Source: Parabacteroides sp. TM07-1AC (GTDB lineage: Bacteria; Bacteroidota; Bacteroidia; Bacteroidales; Tannerellaceae). From it: a stretch of 29,498 nucleotides of DNA. Position numbers and translations under genes: made by a program. Below the pieces are notes generated by a model, which was given only the letters and a program-made list of their open reading frames with translations, ran no database searches and was not told the DNA's origin. Shown here one piece after another: positions 1 to 12,100 of this stretch; position 1 is the first letter of the stretch, and every line of letters starts with the position of its first letter. Location of the stretch: positions 251,204 to 280,701 of the forward strand of contig NZ_QUKD01000010.1 in assembly GCF_003480915.1 (NCBI RefSeq), read 5' to 3'.

Positions 1-321
1 GTTCCGTAAGAACTTATGTCTTTTTACTGTAACTGATAGATTATAAGGAAACTAATGATCGTAAGAAAAGTGAGATATACTTTATTGGTAGATTTACTGA
101 AAGGAAAAAGCTTCTGAATTTATAGTCTTATTACATCGGTGTAGGGTATTTCTACCATTATTTTATGCTTTTCATGCTAAACTTGTAATTATGAACTTTA
201 TATAGTCAATTAAAAGGAGGTAATAACTATCTGTTTCATAAAGTTTAAGAAAGATATCTTCCTGTAGTAAATCTTTTTTTATCTTTGCCTGAAATCCAAA
301 AGACATAAGTTCTTACGGAAC
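1..321. repeat. Putative invertible promoter segment (inverton)
   Basis: Two perfect 24-bp inverted repeats (1-24 and 298-321) bound about 273 bp of AT-rich non-coding DNA. The arm starts GTTCCGTAAGAACTTATGTC, and its outer half is itself palindromic (GTTC-N5-GAAC). The right arm reads as the exact reverse complement. The right arm stops matching inward at 297; the left arm may extend beyond base 1, which the window does not show. In Bacteroidales, pairs of 20-25 bp inverted repeats a few hundred bases apart around a promoter are the hallmark of invertible promoters flipped by serine or tyrosine recombinases. No recombinase gene is in the window. No open reading frame of note lies inside. That the segment really inverts is inferred. 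Confidence 0.8.
280..287 (+). promoter_or_regulatory. Promoter -7 box inside the invertible segment
   Basis: TATCTTTG is an exact match to the Bacteroidales -7 consensus TAnnTTTG and points right, out through the right repeat arm toward the hexosaminidase. It is the only match in either direction between the arms, so one orientation would drive the glycosidases and the other would read leftward out of the window. The -33 position lacks a clear TTTG, so strength is uncertain. Confidence 0.6.
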
Positions 322-425
322 TCACACCATTCTTGTAACGCACAAAAATCAATGACTCTTCCCCTTTTTGGACAAATATTGAACTTTTTTGTACAAAACC
401 GGACATCGAACTAATCGGATACTTT

Positions 426-433
426 TAAATTTG
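426..433 (+). promoter_or_regulatory. Possible second -7 box outside the inverton
   Basis: TAAATTTG fits TAnnTTTG and lies 31 bp before the annotated start, outside the inverted repeats. There is no TTTG at the -33 spacing. In such AT-rich DNA this could be chance, but if real it would give switch-independent expression of the downstream genes. Confidence 0.3.
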
Positions 434-464
434 TTCCTGGTTAATCTTATAACAAGAATGAAAT

Positions 465-2801
465 ATGATAACACAACAAATAAGTCAAATGACAAAAGAC
501 AAACTCCTCCTTATCACCTTTCTCGTTTGGTTGGTTACAGGGTGTACAAACCCTGCTCCTGTCGGGATAAACATCATTCCCCAGCCCGAACAACAAATTC
601 CTGCGAAAGGATATTTTACGTTTAATGAATCGACAACGATCCAAATCGAGAATCAGGAACAGGAACCTGTAGCCCGATTATTAGCTGATTTATTTACGAC
701 CTCTGCCGGATTCAACCCGATCATTAATGCCAATTCATCCCAAACCGCCACTATTACCTTTTCTACTAATACGGCACTCGCAGAGGAAAACTATAAACTG
801 GAAATAACGCCTTCACATATATCCATAGAAGCAGCTGACAACCGCGGCTTTTTTTACGCCGTGCAATCGATCCGTCAGCTTCTTCCTCCGGCAATAGAAA
901 GCAAAACGCCGGCAGAAGGCATTCAATGGAACATACCGGCAGTAAGCCTGCAGGACGGTCCCCGCTTTCCTTACCGCGGCCTGTTATTGGATGTGTCCCG
1001 CTGTTTTATCCCGAAAGAGAATGTGATTAAAATCATCGATTATATGTCGATGTTGAAGTTGAACAAACTTCATCTGCATCTGGTGGACGACAACGGATGG
1101 CGTCTGGAGATAAAGAAATATCCCCGCCTCACCGAAGTGGGAGCCTGGCGCGTAGAACGTGAAAAGGATTTCTCCCAACGCAAAAACGCAAAAGCCGGCG
1201 AACCGACACCCGTTGGCGGCTTCTACACACAGGAAGATATGAAAGAGATCATTGCCTATGCCGGCACACGACAGGTAGAGATCATCCCCGAAATAGAAAT
1301 GCCCGCACATACCAATTCCGCCCTGGCTGCTTTCCCTGAACTGGCATGCCCGGTAGTGAAAGACCCGATCCGTGTAATCCCCGGAATGGGCGGACACGGT
1401 GCCGAAATCGTCTACTGTGCCGGCAACGACAAGGTTTTCTCCTTCCTGCAGGATGTGCTCGACGAAGTGATGACTCTCTTTCCCTCCCGTTATATCAACC
1501 TGGGCGGCGACGAAGCATCCAAAAGATACTGGAAAATATGTCCGCTTTGCCAGGCCCGTATGAAAGCGGAGGGTTTTACCGACATTGAAGAGTTGCAGGG
1601 TTACTTCATGGGACGCATGGCCGGTTACGTGAAAAGTAAAGGCCGTGAAGTGATCGGATGGGATGAACTGACCAACAGCAAAATACCCGACGACGCAATC
1701 ATACTGGGCTGGCAAGGACTCGGCACAGCCGGTTACAAAGCCGGACAGATGGGACACCGTTTTATCATGACACCGGCCCGCGTCTTGTACCTGATCCGCT
1801 ACCAGGGACCGCAATGGTTCGAACCGCGTACCTATTTCGGTAACAACACCCTGGAAAATGTCTACAAATACGAACCGGTACAACCTGAGTGGGACCCGGA
1901 AGTGGCTAAAAAACTGATCGGCGTACAGGGTTGTATGTGGACCGAATTTTGTTCCTCGGCTGATGATGTCGAATATCTGCTCTTCCCCCGCCTGGCTGCC
2001 GTTGGCGAAATCGCCTGGTCGGGAAAAGACCGGAAAGACTGGCCCGGATTCCTGAAACGGTTGGATATATTGACACAACATTACGACTACCTGGGTGTAA
2101 ACTATGCCCGCTCGATGTTTAACCTCGACCATCTGGTGACCGGCAGTAACGACACCTTGAAGGTTGCCCTCACCTGCATCCGCCCGGATATGGAAGTACG
2201 CTATACCACAGACGGAAGCGAACCGCAGGCCGCCTCCACGCTCTACCAGGATTCATTGATTGTGACTGGCGACCTGACTATCAAGGCTGCCACCTTTATG
2301 AACGGTGAGCAGAAAGGGAAAACACTCACTCTCCCGCTCCACTGGAACAAGGCTACAGCCCGTCCCGTAACGAACGGCAACGAACAGAGCTACCGTCTGA
2401 CAAACGGCCTGAGAGGTAGCGACAAACAGTCCGACTTCGAATGGAGCGGATGGTACGGCAAAGACGCCTCCTTCACGATCGATCTGGGAAAAACAGCCTC
2501 GTTCGACAAAGTGACGATCGGTTGTATGACGAACTACGGTATGGGAGCCCATCTGCCCAAACAGATCATCCTCTCCGTCTCAGACGATAACCAAACGTTC
2601 ACCCGGATAGCCGAACGCAGCTTCACCCCGGAACAGATCTTCCGTGAAGGTATCCGCATCGAAGACCAGCTCTTCGACAACCTAAAGGCTTCCGGCCGTT
2701 ACCTGAAAGTCGACCTGCAGAACCCCGGAAAATGCCCCGAAGATCATACGCGACCGGGACAGGGTAGCTGGGTTTATATAGATGAAGTAATTATTAAATA
2801 A
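465..2801 (+). CDS. GH20 beta-N-acetylhexosaminidase, lipoprotein
   Basis: Removes terminal beta-linked GlcNAc or GalNAc from glycans, probably at the cell surface or in the periplasm. The N-terminus is a lipoprotein signal ending in LVTGC with the lipid-bearing Cys at residue 27. The order is then a GH20 N-terminal domain (about 30-170), the TIM barrel (about 175-540) with HLHLVDDNGWRLEIKKYPRL and the catalytic Asp349-Glu350 pair in NLGGDEAS, a chitobiase C-terminal-like beta domain (about 570-640, RYTTDGSEP), and a final F5/8-type carbohydrate-binding module. The 778-residue length suits this multidomain class. An alternative start at 489 (MTKDKLLLITF) gives a more typical signal peptide. 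It lies 145 bp before a beta-galactosidase on the same strand, so the two may act in sequence on LacNAc-type host glycans. Function is confident; substrate is inferred. Confidence 0.93.
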   Translation: MITQQISQMTKDKLLLITFLVWLVTGCTNPAPVGINIIPQPEQQIPAKGYFTFNESTTIQIENQEQEPVARLLADLFTTSAGFNPIINANSSQTATITFSTNTALAEENYKLEITPSHISIEAADNRGFFYAVQSIRQLLPPAIESKTPAEGIQWNIPAVSLQDGPRFPYRGLLLDVSRCFIPKENVIKIIDYMSMLKLNKLHLHLVDDNGWRLEIKKYPRLTEVGAWRVEREKDFSQRKNAKAGEPTPVGGFYTQEDMKEIIAYAGTRQVEIIPEIEMPAHTNSALAAFPELACPVVKDPIRVIPGMGGHGAEIVYCAGNDKVFSFLQDVLDEVMTLFPSRYINLGGDEASKRYWKICPLCQARMKAEGFTDIEELQGYFMGRMAGYVKSKGREVIGWDELTNSKIPDDAIILGWQGLGTAGYKAGQMGHRFIMTPARVLYLIRYQGPQWFEPRTYFGNNTLENVYKYEPVQPEWDPEVAKKLIGVQGCMWTEFCSSADDVEYLLFPRLAAVGEIAWSGKDRKDWPGFLKRLDILTQHYDYLGVNYARSMFNLDHLVTGSNDTLKVALTCIRPDMEVRYTTDGSEPQAASTLYQDSLIVTGDLTIKAATFMNGEQKGKTLTLPLHWNKATARPVTNGNEQSYRLTNGLRGSDKQSDFEWSGWYGKDASFTIDLGKTASFDKVTIGCMTNYGMGAHLPKQIILSVSDDNQTFTRIAERSFTPEQIFREGIRIEDQLFDNLKASGRYLKVDLQNPGKCPEDHTRPGQGSWVYIDEVIIK

Positions 2802-2817
2802 GTTAGAAAATATTGAA

Positions 2818-2890
2818 CCCGCCCCTACGGTCGAACCTGCCTGTTCCATTATGACGGCGCCTGTAAGGGCGGTTCGCGAACCGCCCCTAC
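2818..2890. repeat. GC-rich intergenic repeat with a perfect palindrome
   Basis: The gap between the two glycosidases holds GGGCGGTTCG followed directly by its reverse complement (2867-2886), a 20-bp perfect palindrome, extended to 28 bp (2863-2890) with one mismatched pair. The string CCGCCCCTAC occurs three times in the window in the same orientation, from 2819, at 2881-2890 and from 25358. A 14-mer, CCCGCCCCTACGGT, is shared exactly by 2818-2831 and 25357-25370. This marks a dispersed intergenic repeat family, much richer in GC than its surroundings. It could form an mRNA hairpin between the genes; there is no T run to make it a terminator. Confidence 0.75.
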
Positions 2891-2934
2891 CAACGACACT
2901 ACATTCACATCTGACAAATAGTGAAACAAATTAA

Positions 2935-6054
<3,120 letters not shown>

Positions 6055-6073
6055 GTTTATATTCTGACTGGGA

Positions 6074-6108
6074 AAAAGCCGGGAGTAAATATTATTCCCG
6101 GCTTTTCT
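6074..6108 (+). terminator. Rho-independent terminator after the beta-galactosidase
   Basis: An 11-bp perfect stem (AAAAGCCGGGA at 6074-6084, TCCCGGCTTTT at 6096-6106) with an 11-nt loop lies 19 bp after the stop codon. The T tract is part of the right arm. Confidence 0.9.
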
Positions 6109-6135
6109 ATTATAGCTCTTCATCTTATAAAGTAG

Positions 6136-6289
6136 ACTTCTTCATCTCACGAAACTGACTTCTTCAAGTATCTTCGGATACTTCTTCATGTTCCGATGCA
6201 AGCTTCTTCAAGTGTTGGAACTTACTTCTTTAAGTTTCGGAAATTGTTTCTTCAAGTGTCAGTATTGACTTCTTCTCCTTAAATATAAG
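6136..6289. repeat. Tandem array, exact 22-bp period, seven units
   Basis: Units start at 6136, 6158, 6180, 6202, 6224, 6246 and 6268, always 22 bp apart. Each begins with a variant of ACTTCTTC, in most units followed by AAGT, and then a variable tail. Tail and next head can pair: AAGTATC-TTCG-GATACTT at 6166-6183 is a perfect 7-bp hairpin with a TTCG loop. Other units form weaker hairpins. The array fills the convergent gap between the beta-galactosidase terminator and the HU gene terminator. Function unknown. Confidence 0.85.
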
Positions 6290-6293
6290 GCAT

Positions 6294-6328
6294 AAAAATC
6301 CCCTCCGGAAACCCGGAAAGGGATCTTT
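6294..6328 (-). terminator. Terminator of the HU-like gene, possibly bidirectional
   Basis: The arms ATCCCCTCCGG (6299-6309) and CCGGAAAGGGAT (6313-6324) pair with minor imperfections. On the - strand the stem is followed by a T5 run (6294-6298); on the + strand by CTTTTG. It lies 20 bp past the HU-like stop. Confidence 0.75.
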
Positions 6329-6348
6329 TGTCATTCAGAAAATAAAAA

Positions 6349-6798
6349 TCATTCAATAACCGGACGGTCGTCTTCGCCTGAACCGCCACCAGTATTCGTT
6401 TTACCTTCAACCAGTTTGTCAATCCATACAAATTCCACTTTCTGCATGGCAGCTTTTAACTCTTCTCCGGGTTGAAAATTAATATTTACACAATTAATAT
6501 CCGTAGCCTTCAAATCTTCTTTCTTCGCCTTTCCACTACTATTAAGGGAAGGATAAAATGTACCCCAATCACCGAGTTTCACACTATGTCCGTCTGCCAT
6601 CAAACGTTGGATGATTTTCCGAAGCTGGCGGATAGACATCAACGCTTCCGAGGGATTCAATGTCGTCTCGTCGGCAATAAGTTCAGCCACTTTCGTTTCC
6701 GAAACCAATCCGGTGGAGTTCTGAACGGCATACCATTTCTTCGGAGCGTTCTTATCCCTGGGATTAGCGCGCTGGATTGCTTTGATTAATATAGCCAT
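6349..6798 (-). CDS. HU/IHF-family DNA-binding protein (HU-HIG type)
   Basis: The 149-residue protein begins MAILIKAIQRANPRDKNAPKKWYA and matches the Bacteroidota long HU-like family: an N-terminal extension ahead of the HU fold, the helix-rich ETKVAELIADETTLNPSEAL region, and the GDWGTFYPSL strand that corresponds to the HU G-(T/S)-F motif near residues 76-85. The C-terminal tail is Gly- and acid-rich (TGGGSGEDDRPVIE) and probably disordered. Members bind DNA nonspecifically and organise the nucleoid or act in accessory regions. It is monocistronic, ends at its own terminator, and lies downstream of susD with a separate terminator between them. It is about 90 bp from the 22-bp array, but a functional link is only speculation. 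Confidence 0.88.
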   Translation of the reverse strand: MAILIKAIQRANPRDKNAPKKWYAVQNSTGLVSETKVAELIADETTLNPSEALMSIRQLRKIIQRLMADGHSVKLGDWGTFYPSLNSSGKAKKEDLKATDINCVNINFQPGEELKAAMQKVEFVWIDKLVEGKTNTGGGSGEDDRPVIE

Positions 6799-7128
6799 GA
6801 TTAATAAATTTAAAGTTATAACTTAAAATACATCGTATTTCAAAATGAGAAGCCATTCTATCACGGCATTTTAAACAATGCCGAGAGAATGTAGGTTACC
6901 AAATTCTAATAAATCAAATACCTCCACTTCCTAATTGATAGATATAAGAATGCCCATACAAAACAGAATCACTTTCGTTCTCTTCATACTTATTCATTTT
7001 AAGTTTAACAATAGGATCAAGGATATATATATATAAATTAGATTTAATTTTGCTAAAGGTTCCCCTCTTCACAGAGGGGAAACCTTCCTACATCAACACA
7101 TCAATTATGTATGCTAATACCTATGCCA
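6799..7128. other. Intergenic region between susD and the HU-like gene
   Basis: This gene-free stretch of 330 bp holds the susD terminator hairpin (7055-7086), a TA-repeat run (about 7024-7035), and an interrupted hairpin at 6854-6891 made of CATTC/GAATG and CGGCATT/AATGCCG arms. The last lies about 55 bp upstream of the HU-like start on its transcript side and could be a 5' leader structure. No clear TAnnTTTG promoter for the HU-like gene was found. Confidence 0.6.
7055..7086 (-). terminator. Terminator after SusD 1
   Basis: The arms AAGGTTCCCCTCT (7056-7068) and AGAGGGGAAACCTT (7073-7086) pair over 13 bp with a one-base bulge and a 4-nt loop. On the - strand the stem is followed by a short TTTAG run. 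It lies about 45 bp past the susD stop. Confidence 0.75.
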
Positions 7129-9180
7129 TTATTCTAACTGTGACTGGTTCGGTTCCGTAGGCCAGTACGGATTTTGATAGATCGGCGAAGTCGATATATC
7201 TTTCACATCTGTAGCCGAAATACGGAAATGATTAATACAAATAGGATCCAAATAGTTAGCTTTCATCCAGTTATAACCATTATACAAACCATTATTCTTT
7301 TCAATCACCTGATACGGACGGAGATATTTACCACTCTTTTCTCTACTTGAGACATTCGGTGTCTTGCCTGGAGTTCCGGCAGGGATTAGTTTACTTTCAC
7401 CTTTTTCTTCATCGAAGAATAACTTATCCTTGTACATCTCATCCCAGAAATTACATCCTTCTATAATATAATTCTTTACCTGGTCAAGGGCTCTCCAACG
7501 TTTCAGGTCATCCATACGAAAACCTTCTGCAACAAATTCAGAACGACGTTCACGACGAATGTTATACATCAAAGGAGTAACCTGAGTACCTCCGGAATAA
7601 ATAGCCCAATCATCTTCTTTTGAAAGGTCGGTAGCCGAAACAGTTTTCATATAATCTTCATCTATACCTGCTCTTTTACGAATACTTTTCCAGTACTGAG
7701 CTGCTGTTCCATCAATCGATGCACCATTGTTTTTCAAACAGGATGCTTCGATGTAGTTCAGGTAAGCTTCAACAGCACGGAATATTACCTGACCACCATC
7801 CTGCGACATCTGTCCACCTAGTGTACCCGGATCGTAAGCATAGTTTAAACCTTTACGAATATGGAAACCTGTCACTTTACGAACTTCCTCAAGGTCTACA
7901 ATATTCGGTGCACCAAAGAATGCAGAAGCGGAATCAGTCGGAACAAAAACACTTCTACGGGAATGTTCAGATACCATAAATAATTGCAAACGTTCATCAC
8001 GATTAAGCTTCACCTTATCTAAGGTTTCATCTTCGCCGGTATAACCTGAACCGCTGGCGTAAACAGGAAGACCATTCTTCATTAGGAATGTCCCGACATA
8101 ACCGCGTGTCAAACCGGTATTACTTCCATTATAACAATATACAGACACGGCATTGGCTACATTTAGCGAAGCATCATAATCACGCCACATGATTACTTCG
8201 TCGTACTTGCTCATATCCTTATCACCAAACATCTCGAAATAGGGGTTCCACCCCGCAGTTTGTCCTGTTCCCGGATCGGTATTTCCTGAATTAACTGTCA
8301 GCGGATGATTGTCTGCCACAGCCTTAGCAGCAGCCATAGCCTGATCGGTAAAGAAAGCAATCTCCTGATTTAAATCAATAGAAAAGCCGGAATTATAAGG
8401 CATATTAGCACCTGGCCATCCTGGTTCACCCGGTACACGAGGTGTTCCGCGGTGATAAGTTTCAAATGTAGCTTCATACAAAGCGACACGTGACTTAAAC
8501 AGCAAAGCAGCATCACGAGTGATACGATTTTTTCCTCCTGAAGGATTATCCGCCAGTAATTCAATCGCTTTATCTAACTCGGAAAGAATATAACGGGCCA
8601 CCACATTACGGGGTTTACGCTGGCTGGCAGCAACCAGTTCCTCTTTTTCATCCTTCAAGACACCTTCTATAATAGGGAAATCACCGAAACGTTTCAACAA
8701 TGTGAAATATTCGTAGGCACGAAGAAAATGAGCTTCACCGATATAATGGTTGATATTTGTTTCTGTTCCAGCAATAGTACCGGCTGCCAGTTTAGCCTCT
8801 ACTTCCTCAAAAAAGAAGTTGAATGCACGGATGCGGGTAAAACGCCATTCCTGTTTATCCAGATCTGATTTTTCTTCATTTTCTCTGACACGCCACTGAC
8901 CCGGTTCCCAATATTTAGTTTCACTGGCAGCGTTTGCCTGATTATCCGTATTATTGTCACCTAAAGCAGCCGGTCCCATATTCCACTGATCTTTTCCAAT
9001 TGGAAACAGGTCGTACTGTTTAATCGTGAAAGAAGCCAGGTCGGCATCCGAATTAAAGTAGGAAGTTGCCGTTACCTTATCCAACGGTTCCTTATCCAGA
9101 AAATCATTACAACTCCCCAGCATCAATGAACCCGTCAACATGCACGATAGTGCAATTAGATTTTTTATATTTTGTTTCAT
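7129..9180 (-). CDS. SusD-family glycan-binding lipoprotein (pair 1)
   Basis: Surface lipoprotein that caps the SusC channel and binds the incoming glycan or other nutrient. The signal peptide ends in LMLGSC with lipidated Cys24, followed by NDFLDKEPLDKVTATSYF, the usual start of mature SusD/RagB proteins. Helical TPR-like segments (for example AFNFFFEEVEAKL and HFLRAYEYFTLLKRFGDFPI) and the C-terminal RRERRSEFVAEGFRMDDLKRW signature support the family. At 683 residues it is longer than classical SusD (about 550). It follows susC by 12 bp on the same strand, so the pair forms one transcript. No glycoside hydrolase, sulfatase, anti-sigma factor or hybrid sensor lies next to it, so its ligand cannot be named. 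Confidence 0.93.
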   Translation of the reverse strand: MKQNIKNLIALSCMLTGSLMLGSCNDFLDKEPLDKVTATSYFNSDADLASFTIKQYDLFPIGKDQWNMGPAALGDNNTDNQANAASETKYWEPGQWRVRENEEKSDLDKQEWRFTRIRAFNFFFEEVEAKLAAGTIAGTETNINHYIGEAHFLRAYEYFTLLKRFGDFPIIEGVLKDEKEELVAASQRKPRNVVARYILSELDKAIELLADNPSGGKNRITRDAALLFKSRVALYEATFETYHRGTPRVPGEPGWPGANMPYNSGFSIDLNQEIAFFTDQAMAAAKAVADNHPLTVNSGNTDPGTGQTAGWNPYFEMFGDKDMSKYDEVIMWRDYDASLNVANAVSVYCYNGSNTGLTRGYVGTFLMKNGLPVYASGSGYTGEDETLDKVKLNRDERLQLFMVSEHSRRSVFVPTDSASAFFGAPNIVDLEEVRKVTGFHIRKGLNYAYDPGTLGGQMSQDGGQVIFRAVEAYLNYIEASCLKNNGASIDGTAAQYWKSIRKRAGIDEDYMKTVSATDLSKEDDWAIYSGGTQVTPLMYNIRRERRSEFVAEGFRMDDLKRWRALDQVKNYIIEGCNFWDEMYKDKLFFDEEKGESKLIPAGTPGKTPNVSSREKSGKYLRPYQVIEKNNGLYNGYNWMKANYLDPICINHFRISATDVKDISTSPIYQNPYWPTEPNQSQLE

Positions 9181-9192
9181 CTGTTTGAGCTA

Positions 9193-12100
9193 TTAGAAAT
9201 TAACGTTAATACCAAAAGAAATTACTTTAGATAATGGATATACTTTACCATTATTATCTAAGTTATCCGGTTCTGTATTGTTTGTGTCCCACCAGGTTCT
9301 ACCTGAGACGGTTTCCGGATCAAACATCTTCGCCATTTTCGTGATTGTAAACAAGTTATCTCCTGAAATATATACACGGAAAGATTGAAGTCCGATCTTA
9401 CTTATCCATTGTTTCGGGAAGGTATAACCCAATTGGATATTCTTCATACGGATATAAGCTCCATTCTGCAAATAACCTGTTTGAGTCTTCTGGTTACGGG
9501 TTGCATCGTTACCAAACAATGGGCGAGGATAATAAGCATCCAGGTTAGCTCCCATTTCATCACCTTCCGGACGGAAATAATCCAGGTGATCTACAAAACC
9601 GGCAGATTGCCACATACCTCCTACTGCACCCCAGAAATAAGGTCCGCCGACTTCTACGTCGCGTTTACCAACTCCCTGGAAGAAAGCACTGATATCAAAA
9701 CCATTCCAGGATGCATCCAAGGTAATACCATAGTTGTATCTCGGCGTATTATTACCGATGACTTTCTTATCACCAGAGTCGCCAACCTGACCGGCGCCTT
9801 CATCAACCTTTCCATCTCCGTTAATATCGGCATACATAATATCACCTGCACCCCAGTTCTTACCCAATGCACTTTGATCTACTTTAGCTAGATGAGCATC
9901 CATTTCTTCCTGAGTTTTTGCGATACCGATAGTCTTAAATCCCCAGATTTCACCATCCATTTTACCTGCATACCAAGTACTATACTTCATTGTTTCATTC
10001 GGATAACGTGTGATTTTTTGACGAGCATCCGACATAATAGCCTTTACACCGTAACTAACCTTACCGATACGATCACGCCAAGAAAGTTCCAGATCGAAAC
10101 CATAAGATTCCATATCAGCATTATTGATCTTCGGAACATCTGCACCTAATGTTACAGGAAGCTCAGGAGCAGGTCCAACCATATCGAGTGTCTGACGTTT
10201 AAAGTAATCGAACGATCCAGTCAAACGGTTATTCAAAGCACCAAAGTCCAAACCTATATTCCATGAACGAACAGTCTCCCAAGTCATTAAGCTACTAACC
10301 AATCCCGGCATCTTAGCAGTGGTCGGTTGTGCTCCGTTAACCAACCAGTCACCATTACCTGCACCTATATCCATTGACGGGAAGAAAGGATAAATATCGG
10401 TTGTATTCTGGTTTCCCAATTCACCCCAAGATCCACGAAGCTTGAATTCGTTTACATAATCGGACCAATTTCCCCAGAAATCTTCACGTGCGATATTCCA
10501 ACCGACAGAGAATGAAGGAAAGAATCCCCAGCGCTGGTCGTCAAGGAAACGTGATGTCCCATCATAACGCATATTGACTTCGGCCATATACCGCTCTTTA
10601 TAGTTGTAGTTCAAACGACCAAAGAAACCGGCAGTAGACCATTCATTCTTTTCTCCGCCATTTTTCATATTAGTTGTAGCTGTAGTCAGATACGGTACTG
10701 TAGGAGAAATCAAGCCTTGACGTGATCCCCACATGCTATTGAATTTATTCAACTCTGCATTAAATCCGACCATGCCTTTAAAATAATGTCCGTTTTCTGT
10801 TTGATAGAAGTAATCGGTAAAGAAGTTCATCGTAAAGTAATTACGCTTATTCGTCGATTTATTGAATTCAGTAATACCAGGACCATGACTTTCATCAAAC
10901 TTCATCAGTTGAGGTTCATTTTTTTCATTATAATTATAAACCGGTAAGACACCATATTCACGATTCATATTTTCCGTACGGAAGTTTCCTTCCGCAGTGA
11001 TTTTCCAATTCTTGATCGGTTCGATTACTAACTGCATCTGCTGAGTCAGATAATCGGTTGACTTATTATCACGTCCACCATCTTCCAACTGTATAATTTC
11101 GCTACCCGGCATATAATGACCATTCGGATCTGTTACTGGAATAGTCGGCCAGCGACGTGCAAGGTTGTGAAAGAATAAACCTGTCTGATAGTATGATTTA
11201 TCATAGTCATTGCGTACCCAACGGGAAGTATAATTCATACGGATATACTTTGTGATCTCAGCACCTAACTTAGCATTCAAGGAAAAACGTTTGTAACTAT
11301 CATCCGAATGCTTCAACATACCACGTTGATCCATAAAGTTACCGGATACCATATAATTAACCTTTTCGTTACCTCCGCTTACGCTGATATTGTGCTCGTG
11401 AGATGGAGACCAATGGCGATAATGCTCCCCAAACCAGTCTGTATTCGCATTTGCTCCGCCATATTCCTGCCAATTTCCGTTATTTGCAACCGTACCAGCA
11501 GTAATTTCACCTTTCTGGTAAGCCACAATACGATCCAAAGCTTCCTGATTAAACACAGCTTGCTGTCCACCATTGGCTGCTGCAGCATTGAAGTAACGCG
11601 CAAAATCGTAAGAGTTCATCATTTCCGGAACTTTCAACGGATCAGAGAAACGAATATTATTATTGTAATTAATCGTTACTCTTCCACTTTTACCAGATTT
11701 AGTTGTAATCAAAATTACCCCAAAAGGAGCACGTGAACCGTAAATAGAAGAAGCTGCAGCATCTTTCAAAATTGAAATATTTTCAATGTCCTGAGGGTTA
11801 ATGGTGTTCATATCGCCTTCCATACCATCAATCAAAACCAATGGTGAAGCATTAGAACCCGAACCGATCGAACCGGAACCACGAATATTGAATTTCATTT
11901 CGTTATCCAACTCTCCTCCTCCCATAGGCACTGAGAAGTTCAAACCCGGTACAACACCTTGCAAAGCCTGGCTCACATTGGCAACAGGACGATCAGCCAG
12001 TGCTTCTGCTTTTACCATACTTACGGCACCGGTTACATTCACTTTCTTCTGTGAACCGAAACCAACCACAACGACTTCGTCCAACGCCTGCGAGTCGTCT

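Noticed and set aside
211..232. Shine-Dalgarno-like AAAGGAGG inside the inverton, hinting at a small gene
   Set aside because: No ATG, GTG or TTG follows at a suitable distance with an open frame; Bacteroidales also rely little on such sites.
984..2132. Long antisense open frame (382 codons) inside the hexosaminidase gene
   Set aside because: It lies fully opposite the GH20 catalytic domain, has no recognisable domain, and its Cys/His/Phe-rich composition is typical of a reverse-strand shadow.
6136..6289. CRISPR array
   Set aside because: The period is only 22 bp, the repeated head is short and imperfect, there are no spacers of constant length between identical repeats, and no cas genes are near.
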